DNA from: Methylovirgula sp.
GTDB lineage: Bacteria; Pseudomonadota; Alphaproteobacteria; Rhizobiales; Beijerinckiaceae
Length of the DNA: 6,667 bases
Direction of reading: 5' to 3'
NCBI GenBank assembly: GCA_030044485.1
Contig: JASHVQ010000171.1
Location: forward strand, 1-6,667
In this document: in pieces, positions 1 to 5,586 of the stretch
Layout of the letters: every line of letters begins with the position of its first letter
Position numbering within the stretch: position 1 is the stretch's first letter
Translations under genes and position numbers: made by a program
Notes under the pieces: model-generated
Seen by the model: only the letters and a program-made list of their open reading frames with translations
What the model was told of the DNA's origin: nothing
Databases searched by the model: none

Positions 1-120
1 TCCCTAATTGTCCGCCTGCGGGGCTATCCCCGGTTCCTGTGCCGAGCGCGTGAGCGACGAGGATTCGGGCGGGCAGCCCCGGTAACCGTCCGGCTTGCTA
101 AACCGTTCCATTTTAAGGCC

Positions 121-145
121 GGAACCTTCGTCGCCGCGATGCGTT
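121..145 (+). promoter_or_regulatory. EcfG-type general stress response promoter
   Basis: GGAAC at 121-125 and CGTT at 142-145 are separated by exactly 16 bases. This matches the alphaproteobacterial sigma-EcfG consensus (GGAAC, 16-17 bases, CGTT) used by the PhyR-NepR-EcfG general stress response. Transcription would start around 150-155, giving a leader of about 30 bases before the ATG at 183. The downstream gene encodes a KGG-repeat stress protein, which fits this control. I found no other GGAAC/CGTT pair with correct spacing by eye on either strand. The motif match is seen directly; use by EcfG is inferred. Confidence 0.75.
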
Positions 146-182
146 GGTGGCTCATAATCGCGAGCGCACACGAGGGTGACGC

Positions 183-467
183 ATGACCAATTCGATCGAT
201 ATGCCGAACAGAACGTCGACCCGGGGATTCGCTTCGATGGACCCCGAAAAACAGCGTGCAATCGCCCGCAAGGGAGGAGAAAGCGTCCCGCACGAAAAGC
301 GCAGCTTTTCGCAAAATCCGGGCTTGGCGGCGCAGGCCGGACGCAAGGGCGGCCAGAGCGTAAGCCCCAGCAAGCGGAGCTTCTCGCAAAATCATCAATT
401 GGCCTCGGAGGCCGGACGCAAGGGCGGGCATGCTTCCCACGGCGGTCCGCGCGCCGTTAAGTTCTGA
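183..467 (+). CDS. KGG-repeat general stress protein (GsiB/con-10-like)
   Basis: A 94-residue, very hydrophilic protein rich in G, K, R, S and Q, built from three copies of the stress-induced KGG module. The first copy is GFASMDPEKQRAIARKGG (residues 15-32). The second and third are 25-residue repeats starting KRSFSQN at residues 39 and 64, each ending AGRKGG. No signal peptide, membrane segment or enzyme motif is present. KGG proteins resemble Bacillus GsiB and fungal con-10 proteins and are linked to desiccation and general stress; their biochemical role is unclear and they are probably disordered. The ATG is preceded by GAGGG at 172-176 with good spacing. The gene appears monocistronic, with an EcfG-type promoter upstream and a hairpin 9 bases after the stop. 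Family assignment is firm; the exact function is unknown. Confidence 0.9.
   Translation: MTNSIDMPNRTSTRGFASMDPEKQRAIARKGGESVPHEKRSFSQNPGLAAQAGRKGGQSVSPSKRSFSQNHQLASEAGRKGGHASHGGPRAVKF
297..437 (+). repeat. 75-bp in-frame tandem repeat inside the KGG gene
   Basis: Two imperfect copies with a 75-base period start at 297 and 372 and encode residues 39-63 and 64-85. Both copies share the coding stretches for KRSFSQN and AGRKGG, with most differences in between. This is the usual modular growth of KGG proteins by in-frame duplication. Confidence 0.8.
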
Positions 468-475
468 CGGCCCGG

Positions 476-506
476 GCGGGAATGGGCGCGCCCGCCCATT
501 TCCCGC
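476..506 (+). terminator. Strong hairpin after the KGG gene, probable terminator
   Basis: Arm GCGGGAATGGGCG (476-488) pairs with CGCCCATTTCCCGC (493-506), leaving one extra T (501) bulged and a 4-base loop (489-492). The hairpin begins 9 bases after the KGG stop codon. No run of T follows, so it is not a classic intrinsic terminator; it may instead protect the 3' end or block reading into the next gene. Confidence 0.5.
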
Positions 507-534
507 CCATTCGCTGCTTATTCACCCGCCCATT
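491..534 (+). repeat. Three direct copies of CCCGCCCATT
   Basis: Identical 10-mers lie at 491-500, 502-511 and 525-534; the last two extend to CCCGCCCATTCG with a 23-base period. An inverted copy of the core (AATGGGCG, 481-488) forms the left arm of the adjacent hairpin. This may be a local duplication or clustered protein sites; no matching family is recognised. Confidence 0.6.
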
Positions 535-562
535 CGGTAGGTGCCACCGGTTCCACCCGAGG

Positions 563-584
563 GCCTTAAGGCACAGCTTAAGCT
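563..584. promoter_or_regulatory. Two adjacent CTTAAG palindromes, possible operator
   Basis: GCCTTAAGGC (563-572) and AGCTTAAGCT (575-584) are perfect 10-bp palindromes with centres 12 bases apart, about one helical turn. They lie just upstream of a candidate promoter (608-634) for the 665-901 gene. CTTAAG is AT-rich against this GC-rich background. The palindromes are seen directly; a role as a tandem dimer binding site is inference and no regulator is identified. Confidence 0.35.
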
Positions 585-607
585 TGCCCCCGAGTTCCTC
601 CATTGCC

Positions 608-634
608 TTGCCCGGCAGCGCGCCTTGGTATAGT
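608..634 (+). promoter_or_regulatory. Possible sigma70-type promoter for the 665-901 gene
   Basis: TTGCCC (608-613) and TATAGT (629-634) are separated by 15 bases, shorter than ideal; an alternative -35 TTGCCT (603-608) gives 20. TATAGT is a good -10 hexamer in this GC-rich context. Transcription would begin near 641, just before the ribosome binding site at 651-654. Confidence 0.35.
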
Positions 635-650
635 GGCGCTGGGGCACGCA

Positions 651-654
651 GGAG
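651..654 (+). promoter_or_regulatory. Ribosome binding site setting the GTG start at 665
   Basis: GGAG lies 10 bases before GTG 665. The frame is open upstream to 482, but those residues are proline- and arginine-rich with no protein-like character, and they span the palindromes and the candidate promoter. This supports the GTG at 665 as the true start. Confidence 0.6.
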
Positions 655-664
655 CCGAGCCGCC

Positions 665-901
665 GTGGCGCAATCCAAGAAGATCAATTGGCTGCACCTG
701 TCGACGATCGTCGCCGTCTGCATTCTCGTGGGCACTGAGATGATCGGTGCCTCTTGGGCCGCGGGGTGGGCGCTCGGCGGGCTTCTGCAGCTCGATCCCA
801 TCATTTCCCGAATTTTCCAGGCCTTCTTTACGCTCTGCGGCTTCGTCCTGCTTTTCTATTTCATGCGCACCGCGCTGAAGAACGAGCCGATCCGAGAATG
901 A
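665..901 (+). CDS. Small two-helix inner membrane protein, conserved hypothetical
   Basis: A 78-residue protein starting MAQSKKINWLHLS, with the GTG start read as Met. Two hydrophobic segments are clear: about residues 10-40 (containing TIVAVCILVGTEMIG and a glycine/alanine-rich stretch) and about 48-67 (ending LCGFVLLFYFMR). The tail is short and charged. The basic N-terminus (KK) suggests both ends are cytoplasmic with a short periplasmic loop around LQLDPII. I do not recognise a named family, though similar small proteins are, from memory, common in Hyphomicrobiales. Its stop is only 34 bases before the OpgD-like gene, so the two are probably co-transcribed. Function unknown. Confidence 0.75.
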   Translation: MAQSKKINWLHLSTIVAVCILVGTEMIGASWAAGWALGGLLQLDPIISRIFQAFFTLCGFVLLFYFMRTALKNEPIRE

Positions 902-935
902 GCCGGGAAAATCCACCGGTATTCGCCTCGCTGAA

Positions 936-2549
936 ATGAGCCCATCCGATCGTCGGACTTTTTTGAAAGCCGTCGCGGCGGCGGCGGCGCTCGGCTTGCC
1001 CGATGCTGCCAAGGCCGGGTCCTCAGACCAGGGCTTCAAACTCGGACCGCCAAATCCCTTTTCCTTCGACCTGCTGAAGGAGCGCGCACGGCATCTCGCG
1101 CAGCGGCCCTATGCTCCGCCGCCGCGCCCGGCGCCCGAGATTGTCGCCAAGATCGATTACGAGGCCTGGGGCAAGATCGCGTTCAACCCCGACGAGGCGC
1201 TTTACGCCAAAGGCCCCGGGCGGTTTCCGGTCTGCTTCTTCCATCTCGGCATGTATTTCCCCAAGTCGGTCGCGATGCATGTCGTCGAGGGCGGCCAAGC
1301 GCGCGAGATCATCTACGATCCGGGCATGTTCGACATGCCGGAAGACTCGCCCGCCCGGCAATTGCCGAAGGGCGCGGGCTTTGCCGGGCTGCGCGTGCAG
1401 GAAGCGCGCGACGCCACCCTCGACTGGCGCCGCAACGATTGGGTCGCCTTTCTCGGCGCCGATTATTTCCGCGCCATCGGCGAATTGCATCAATATGGAA
1501 TTTCGTGCCGCGCGGTTGCGCTCGATGTGGCGGTGCCGGACAAGTCGGAAGAATTTCCCGAATTCACCGAGTTCTACATCGACGAGTCGGGACCGCGCGA
1601 CGGGCTCACGCTTTACGCCCTGCTCGAAGGCCCGTCGATTGTCGGCGCCTGCAAATACGCGATGACGCGCGGCGCGGGCGTCGTCATGGATGTCGAACAA
1701 ATGTTCTGCTTGCGCCGCGACATCGCGCGTTTCGGCATCGCCCCCTTGACGAGCATGTATTGGTTTTCCGAGACGCTGAAACCAACCGCCGTCGATTGGC
1801 GTCCCGAGGTGCATGATTCCGACGGGCTTGCCATGTGGACGGGCGGCGGCGAGCGGCTCTGGCGGCCGCTCAACAATCCGCCGCAGATTACCGCTTCTTC
1901 CTTTCTCGACGAGAGTCCGCGCGGTTTCGGCCTCATGCAGCGGGATCGCAATTTCGACCATTATCTCGACGGTGTCTTCTATGATCGCCGCCCGAGCCTC
2001 TGGGTCGAACCGAAAGGCGATTGGGGCAAAGGCGCAATCCAGCTCGTCGAAATTCCCACAGACGACGAGATCAACGACAACATCGTCGCAATGTGGGTGG
2101 CGGATGCGGCGGCGCGCGGCGGGCAAGAGATCAACATTGCCTATCGCCTCTATTGGCTGGCCGATCAGCCGTTCCCGATGCAGCTGGCGCGCTGCGTCGC
2201 GAGCCGCCTCGGCAACGGCGGCCAGCCGGGCAAGCCGCGCCCGAAGGGCGTGCGCAAATTCATGGTCGAGTTTCTCGGCGGCCCGCTCGCGGCTCTGCCC
2301 TATGGCGTAAAGCCCGAGGCCGTGCTTTGGGCTTCGCGCGGCACGTTTTCCTACGTCTTCACCGAACCCGTGCCCGACGCTGTGCCGGGCCATTGGCGCG
2401 CGCAGTTCGATTTGACGGTAACGGGCTCCGAGCCCGTCGAAATGCGGCTGTTCTTGCGCTCTGCGGGCAGGGTTTTGAGCGAGACTTGGATTTTTCAATA
2501 TCACCCCTGGTCGGAATGCGCTCCGTCCTGCTATCCGAGCGCGGGTTGA
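936..2549 (+). CDS. opgD: Periplasmic glucan biosynthesis/processing protein OpgD (MdoD), Tat-exported
   Basis: A 537-residue protein of the OpgG/OpgD (MdoG/MdoD) family, near the roughly 550 residues of E. coli OpgD. The N-terminus is a twin-arginine signal, DRRTFLK (residues 5-11), then an alanine-rich core and a likely cleavage after AKA (25-27), so the protein should fold before export to the periplasm; E. coli OpgD is also a Tat substrate whereas OpgG is not. Family hallmarks include KYAMTRGAGVVMDVE (240-254), EVHDSDGL (291-298), WRPLNNP (309-315) and EIPTDDEINDN (372-382). The acidic residues in HDSDGL and DDEINDN lie where the general base and acid of E. coli OpgD (a beta-1,2-glucanase, GH186) are expected, though I could not align them exactly. 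OpgD shapes osmoregulated periplasmic glucans. No opgH glucosyltransferase is next to it. ATG 936 has no clear ribosome binding site, suggesting coupling to the upstream small membrane gene. OpgD is preferred to OpgG because of the Tat signal. Confidence 0.9.
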   Translation: MSPSDRRTFLKAVAAAAALGLPDAAKAGSSDQGFKLGPPNPFSFDLLKERARHLAQRPYAPPPRPAPEIVAKIDYEAWGKIAFNPDEALYAKGPGRFPVCFFHLGMYFPKSVAMHVVEGGQAREIIYDPGMFDMPEDSPARQLPKGAGFAGLRVQEARDATLDWRRNDWVAFLGADYFRAIGELHQYGISCRAVALDVAVPDKSEEFPEFTEFYIDESGPRDGLTLYALLEGPSIVGACKYAMTRGAGVVMDVEQMFCLRRDIARFGIAPLTSMYWFSETLKPTAVDWRPEVHDSDGLAMWTGGGERLWRPLNNPPQITASSFLDESPRGFGLMQRDRNFDHYLDGVFYDRRPSLWVEPKGDWGKGAIQLVEIPTDDEINDNIVAMWVADAAARGGQEINIAYRLYWLADQPFPMQLARCVASRLGNGGQPGKPRPKGVRKFMVEFLGGPLAALPYGVKPEAVLWASRGTFSYVFTEPVPDAVPGHWRAQFDLTVTGSEPVEMRLFLRSAGRVLSETWIFQYHPWSECAPSCYPSAG

Positions 2550-2559
2550 ACGGAGCTAT

Positions 2560-2578
2560 GCGCGCCGCTCGCGCTTTT
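2560..2578 (+). terminator. Possible weak terminator after opgD
   Basis: GCGCG (2560-2564) pairs with CGCGC (2570-2574) around a 5-base loop and is followed by TTTT (2575-2578), starting 11 bases after the opgD stop. The stem is short and the T run is only four bases, so termination may be partial. Confidence 0.35.
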
Positions 2579-2625
2579 GGGATGACGCGCGCCTTTGCTT
2601 CGCATTAAGATGGCTCGTTTCTTTC

Positions 2626-2633
2626 GGAGAGGG
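2626..2633 (+). promoter_or_regulatory. Ribosome binding site setting the ATG start at 2637
   Basis: The purine-rich GGAGAGGG lies just before ATG 2637. In-frame alternatives (TTG 2595, ATG 2610) lack such a site and would place extra arginine-rich residues ahead of an otherwise normal signal peptide. Confidence 0.65.
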
Positions 2634-2636
2634 ACG

Positions 2637-2984
2637 ATGCGCCTGCGAGCGCCAGCCCGAAGCGCGCTTATTGCCTTGGCTCTGACGGCAACGCTCGGCT
2701 TTGGGCCAACGGCGCGCGCCCAAGGATCGGACATCGGCAAGCCATGGCTCTTCGGAGCCGGAATCGGCTGCGATGCGAGTCTGTTGCCATGGCGCTCGGT
2801 CTGGCTTGGACATTTCTCGGGCGGCTATGCGAGCTATGTTCCCGGCGCGCCCGCCGCTTCCGTCACGTGGCAGGACCGGAAGCTCTGCTTTCCTTCCCGC
2901 CGCGAATGCATGGCCTGGCAGAGAGCCGAGCATAGGCAGTTCCATGGGATCGAAGGCTATTGGACCTGCCTGCTGCTGCGTTGA
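2637..2984 (+). CDS. Small secreted four-cysteine protein, hypothetical
   Basis: A 115-residue protein with a clear Sec-type signal peptide: basic MRLRAPARS, hydrophobic ALIALALTATLGFG, and a probable cleavage after ARA (residues 26-28), leaving about 87 mature residues. The mature part has four cysteines (45, 84, 91, 111), enough for two disulfides in the periplasm, and is rich in aromatic residues (WLFGAG, WLGHFSGGY, EGYWTC). The C-terminal pattern C-x6-C-x2-W ... GYWTC resembles small secreted proteins of unknown function in Hyphomicrobiales, but I cannot name a family. It follows opgD by 87 bases on the same strand, perhaps with its own promoter given the hairpin between them. No enzymatic motif is visible. 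Confidence 0.7.
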   Translation: MRLRAPARSALIALALTATLGFGPTARAQGSDIGKPWLFGAGIGCDASLLPWRSVWLGHFSGGYASYVPGAPAASVTWQDRKLCFPSRRECMAWQRAEHRQFHGIEGYWTCLLLR

Positions 2985-2985
2985 G

Positions 2986-3014
2986 TGTCGCGGCGCGGCG
3001 GCCAGTCCTATATA
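2986..3014 (+). promoter_or_regulatory. Candidate promoter for the terB-like gene
   Basis: TATATA (3009-3014) stands out in a GC-rich gap and could be a -10. The best-spaced -35 (TGTCGC, 2986-2991, 17-base spacer) is poor, while TTGAGT at 2981-2986 is too far away (22 bases). Weak evidence only. Confidence 0.25.
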
Positions 3015-3048
3015 GCGGGTGTTCAACGCCGCCGAGGATGAGAGTTGT

Positions 3049-3552
3049 ATGTTCGAGAAGCTGAAGAATTTCATGGCCGAGGTTGGCGGCGCCTCTGCGG
3101 CGCGCCAATTCGGCGAGGACGATTACCGGCTGGCCGCCGCCGCCCTGCTCATTCATCTCGCCAAGGCCGAGGGATCCTCGGACGAACCGGAGCGAACACG
3201 TCTTACGAACATCATCGAAAGGAATTTCGGACTCGATGCCGAGGCCACGGGCCGGCTCATCCAATCCGCCGAACTCCGTGACGAACAGGCGGTCGACTTC
3301 TACCATTTCACGCATGTCCTGACGCGCAGCCTCGATCAAACCGGGCGTTTGCGCGTCATCGAAATGATGTGGGAGATAGCGCTGGCCGACGGCGTCGTCC
3401 ACGAGCTCGAAGAAAACATCGTCGCCCGCATCGCCGAGCTCCTCGGAGTCTCGGCTCACGACCGGCTCAGGCTGCGCCAGTCGGTTGCAGCCGAGCGCGC
3501 CTCGGGCACACAATTTGCAGGAGCGTGGACGGCGGTCGCGGCCAAGGAATGA
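3049..3552 (+). CDS. TerB-fold (tellurite resistance B-like) protein
   Basis: A 167-residue all-helical, acidic, soluble protein of the TerB family (PF05099-like). Two related helical stretches carry the typical acidic signature: AAALLIHLAKAEGSSDEPE (residues 30-48) and MWEIALADGVVHELEE (107-122). Each has a small residue, E or D, then G, and further acidic residues that in TerB proteins can bind a divalent metal. A final helical part ends near LGVSAHD (132-138). ATG 3049 follows a purine-rich stretch (GAGG at 3034-3037 and GAGAG at 3040-3044); the frame extends upstream to a GTG at 3019 but that adds only a short unconvincing N-terminus. No other ter genes are near, so it is one of the many stand-alone TerB-like proteins of alphaproteobacteria, possibly a membrane-stress or metal-sensing protein. 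Tellurite resistance should not be assumed. Confidence 0.85.
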   Translation: MFEKLKNFMAEVGGASAARQFGEDDYRLAAAALLIHLAKAEGSSDEPERTRLTNIIERNFGLDAEATGRLIQSAELRDEQAVDFYHFTHVLTRSLDQTGRLRVIEMMWEIALADGVVHELEENIVARIAELLGVSAHDRLRLRQSVAAERASGTQFAGAWTAVAAKE

Positions 3553-3630
3553 TTCCGCCATAGTCTTGCCGATGATTGCGGTCATGGCAGGAGCCGAAGC
3601 CGCAGTCATGAGGCAGCGTAGCGTTCGACA

Positions 3631-4389
3631 ATGCTCCAGCGGATCAACGGTTCGCGCAAGATCGCCGTCATTCTTCACCAGGAACATTCGAGCCCGGGCC
3701 GGCTCGGACGGTTTCTTGCGGCGCAAGGCTTCGATCTCGACGTCCGCCGGCCGCGCTACGGCGATCCGCTGCCGGCGACGCTTGCCGAACATGCCGGGGC
3801 GGTCGTCTTCGGCGGCCCGATGAGCGCCAATGACGAAGAAGATTGGCTGCGGGCCGAGATCGATTGGATCGGCACGGCTCTCAGGGAGCAAAAGCCGCTC
3901 ATCGGCATTTGCCTCGGCGCGCAGATGCTGGCGCGCCATCTCGGCGAGCGCGTCTATCCCCATCCGCAAGGCAAGGTCGAGGTCGGCTATTGCCCGATCC
4001 GTCCGACGCGCGAGGGCCATTCGCTCTGCGCCTGCCGCTTTCCGGAACGCGTCTATCAATGGCATCGCGAGGGTTTCGATCTGCCGCGCGGCGCCGCCCT
4101 TCTGGCCGCCGGCGAGGATTTCGAGACACAAGGCTTTCGCTACGGGCCGAATGCCTACGGCTTTCAATTCCACCCGGAAGTCACATATGCGATGATCTGT
4201 CGCTGGACGATGCGCGGCGCCGAACGCATGCAATTGCCCGGCGCCCATCCGCGCCACGCGCATCTCGAAGGATGGTACCGGCACGACGCGGCGATCGCTC
4301 GTTGGTCGCAAGCCTTCTTGCGAAAATGGGTTGCGCCGCGCACGTCCCGGGATTCGCCGCGCGAGATCGCAGCGCCGCTGCCGGCCTGA
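3631..4389 (+). CDS. Class I glutamine amidotransferase (GuaA N-domain-like)
   Basis: A 252-residue stand-alone class I (triad) amidotransferase domain. The nucleophile elbow GICLGAQ places the catalytic cysteine at residue 94, and FHPEV supplies His181 and Glu183. The oxyanion-loop region FGGPMSAND (60-68) and YQWHREGFDLP (142-152) are typical of GMP synthase-like amidotransferases. It releases ammonia from glutamine for an acceptor that cannot be named from sequence; no synthetase domain is fused or adjacent. The C-terminal tail after about residue 190 (including HLEGWYRHD) is specific to a subgroup of unknown substrate. The start is well fixed: an in-frame TAG lies at 3619-3621, and ATG 3631 is the first start codon after it. 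The ribosome binding site is weak. The gene follows terB by 78 bases and converges on xerD with only 12 bases between the stops. Confidence 0.85.
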   Translation: MLQRINGSRKIAVILHQEHSSPGRLGRFLAAQGFDLDVRRPRYGDPLPATLAEHAGAVVFGGPMSANDEEDWLRAEIDWIGTALREQKPLIGICLGAQMLARHLGERVYPHPQGKVEVGYCPIRPTREGHSLCACRFPERVYQWHREGFDLPRGAALLAAGEDFETQGFRYGPNAYGFQFHPEVTYAMICRWTMRGAERMQLPGAHPRHAHLEGWYRHDAAIARWSQAFLRKWVAPRTSRDSPREIAAPLPA

Positions 4390-4409
4390 CGTGACGGCGC
4401 ATTATTTTT
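4372..4409 (+). terminator. Intrinsic terminator overlapping the convergent stop codons
   Basis: GCGCCG (4372-4377) pairs with CGGCGC (4395-4400) across a 17-base loop that includes the amidotransferase stop, followed immediately by ATTATTTTT (4401-4409). The T tract doubles as the last codons of xerD on the other strand (E, K, stop). It would end plus-strand transcripts before they run antisense into xerD. The long loop makes it moderate in strength. Confidence 0.4.
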
Positions 4410-5322
4410 CGTTCAGCGGATGTAGATCGCGCAGCATGGCTTTCATGCGCTGATCGAGCACATGCGTGTAGATCTGCGTCGTCGATATGTCGGCATGGCC
4501 CAGCAGTTCCTGCACGACGCGCAGATCCGCGCCGTTTTGCAGCAAGTGACTCGCAAACGCGTGGCGCAGCACATGCGGGCTGATCCGCGCCGCCGAAATG
4601 CCGGCGGCCGCGGCCACCGACTTGAGGTCGCGCGCAAAAGCCTGCCGGCTCAGATGACCGCTGGCACTCGCCGCCGGAAATAGCCAGGAACCGGCGTCCG
4701 CGCCGCCGGCTTCGAGCAGGGCGCGATAGGCGGCAATCGCCCGTTTCGCCGGCTCGGAGAGCGGAACGAGCCGCTCGCGTCCTCCCTTGCCGCGGACGAG
4801 GATCAAAGGATCGCTGCGCCGTGCCGCGGCCTTGGGCAAGGCTACGAGCTCGGAAACGCGAAGGCCCGTGGCGTAGAGGAGTTCGAGCAGGCAAGCGGTG
4901 CGCGCCGCATGCAGGTGCTTGGCCTTGTCCTCGATCCGTGCGACCCCGGCATGCGCTTCGGCCAGCAAGCGCTCGACCTCTTCGACCGAGAGGACCTTCG
5001 GCAGACGCAGCCCGCGGCGCGGCCCTTCGAGCGCCATGGCCGGATCGTCGCCGCGCAGTCCTTCGGCGTAAAGGAAATGGTGAAACTGGCGGATGGCCGA
5101 CAGCCGCCGCGCCCCGGTCGCCGCCGAGAACCTGCGAAGGCCGCGCAGATAGGACCGGATGTCCTCGCTCCTTGCCTCCAGCGCCGATTTTCCAGCGCGC
5201 CCGAGCGCCGCCTGGTAGTCGCCAAGGTCGCGCCCGTAGGCTGCGAGCGTGTTGGCCGCCGCGCCGCGTTCCGCCGCCAGCATTTCGAGAAAGGCTTCGA
5301 GACTACGATCCTTCGCCGACAC
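4402..5322 (-). CDS. xerD: Site-specific tyrosine recombinase XerD
   Basis: A 306-residue tyrosine recombinase (E. coli XerD is 298). The N-terminal core-binding domain spans about residues 6-92 ([18 protein letters not shown]). The catalytic domain has the full set of residues: Arg155 (ATGLRVSEL), Lys179 (RGKGGRER), His250 and Arg253 ([12 protein letters not shown]), His276 (LLGHADIS) and the nucleophile Tyr285 (TTQIYTHV). Spacing matches E. coli XerD (R148, K172, H244, R247, H270, Y279). With XerC it resolves chromosome dimers at dif, activated by FtsK. It is chosen over XerC and phage integrases for its length, lack of an arm-binding extension and the neighbouring aroK locus. The start is GTG 5322 with a weak ribosome binding site, 11 bases after the stop of the small upstream gene, suggesting translational coupling. 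Confidence 0.92.
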   Translation of the reverse strand: MSAKDRSLEAFLEMLAAERGAAANTLAAYGRDLGDYQAALGRAGKSALEARSEDIRSYLRGLRRFSAATGARRLSAIRQFHHFLYAEGLRGDDPAMALEGPRRGLRLPKVLSVEEVERLLAEAHAGVARIEDKAKHLHAARTACLLELLYATGLRVSELVALPKAAARRSDPLILVRGKGGRERLVPLSEPAKRAIAAYRALLEAGGADAGSWLFPAASASGHLSRQAFARDLKSVAAAAGISAARISPHVLRHAFASHLLQNGADLRVVQELLGHADISTTQIYTHVLDQRMKAMLRDLHPLNEK

Positions 5323-5333
5323 GCGGGAGAGCC

Positions 5334-5477
5334 CTATTTGTTGAGGCGCGAAGCCGGCACGGTCTGGACGATCTCGTGCGGCTCGGGGGTCACGAAGGTG
5401 ACGAGCGCCAACATGGCCACGTAGACAAGCCCGACCAGCACGCCGACCGTAAACAGGAAGCGAAAAAGACTCGGCAC
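5334..5477 (-). CDS. Small single-pass membrane protein upstream of xerD
   Basis: A 47-residue protein starting [16 protein letters not shown] (GTG start read as Met) with one hydrophobic segment at about residues 5-29 and a short polar tail, [17 protein letters not shown]. The start is supported by AAGGA at 5487-5483, five bases before the GTG. Its length and GTG start make it easy to miss in gene calling. From memory, similar short proteins (MPSLFRFL...) sit between aroK and xerD in rhizobia, sometimes misnamed histidine kinase; no kinase feature exists here. The stop is 11 bases before the xerD start, so the two are probably co-transcribed. Membrane anchoring is clear; function is unknown. 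Confidence 0.75.
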   Translation of the reverse strand: MPSLFRFLFTVGVLVGLVYVAMLALVTFVTPEPHEIVQTVPASRLNK

Positions 5478-5482
5478 GGTCG

Positions 5483-5487
5483 TCCTT
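5483..5487 (-). promoter_or_regulatory. Ribosome binding site for the 47-aa membrane protein
   Basis: On the minus strand AAGGA ends five bases before GTG 5477. It decides this start and is the strongest evidence that the tiny gene is translated. Confidence 0.6.
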
Positions 5488-5510
5488 CAGGTCCGATTCG
5501 GGGTCCGGAG

Positions 5511-5586
5511 AGCGGTCTTATACAGGAGAGATGTTGAAATTCCGCGCCGGCCATGCGCGCCGCGGCGCAGGCCGCGGAAGACCGCT
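5511..5586. repeat. Nested inverted repeat between xerD operon and aroK
   Basis: Outer arms AGCGGTCTT (5511-5519) and AAGACCGCT (5578-5586) are perfect 9-bp inverted repeats 58 bases apart. Inside are TCCGCG (5541-5546) with CGCGGA (5573-5578), and a 12-bp perfect palindrome GCGCCGCGGCGC (5557-5568). A further partial copy, AGCGGTC, occurs at 5656-5662. The left arm overlaps a possible minus-strand -10. It could be an operator pair, a leader hairpin or chance in GC-rich DNA. Confidence 0.45.
5517..5522 (-). promoter_or_regulatory. Candidate -10 for the small membrane protein/xerD unit
   Basis: On the minus strand TATAAG reads from 5522 to 5517, preceded by TG, and would start transcription about 30 bases before the GTG at 5477. 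No good -35 is found at 16-18 bases, so confidence is low. Confidence 0.25.

Noticed and set aside
19..32. Small hairpin CGGGG-CTAT-CCCCG near the left edge, possible terminator or tRNA part
   Set aside because: A 5-bp stem with no T run and no tRNA cloverleaf or T-loop sequence around it; the upstream gene is not visible, so it cannot be judged.
4..111. Possible short minus-strand coding tail at the window start (Met at 111, stop at 4-6)
   Set aside because: Only 35 codons, no ribosome binding site, no recognisable product. The plus-strand frame open from 1 to 185 is equally unconvincing. I see no supported gene in 1-182.
1023..2504. Long minus-strand open frame opposite opgD
   Set aside because: It is antisense to a full-length, clearly recognisable OpgD. 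Its translation is a low-complexity arginine/alanine-rich shadow caused by GC-rich codon bias, with no family motif.
3049..3552. Tellurite resistance operon
   Set aside because: Only a TerB-fold gene is present; the other ter genes are absent and stand-alone TerB proteins are common.
3546..3556. GGAATGATTCC inverted repeat at the terB stop as a terminator
   Set aside because: The loop would be one base, too small to form a hairpin, and no T run follows.
2863..4311. Long minus-strand open frame opposite terB and the amidotransferase
   Set aside because: It spans two well-supported plus-strand genes and the gaps between them, and its translation has no recognisable domain.
4402..5322. Tyrosine recombinase as evidence of a mobile element or integron
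   Set aside because: Length, catalytic spacing and the aroK-side location fit the housekeeping XerD. There is no att duplication, tRNA target, phage or cassette gene nearby.
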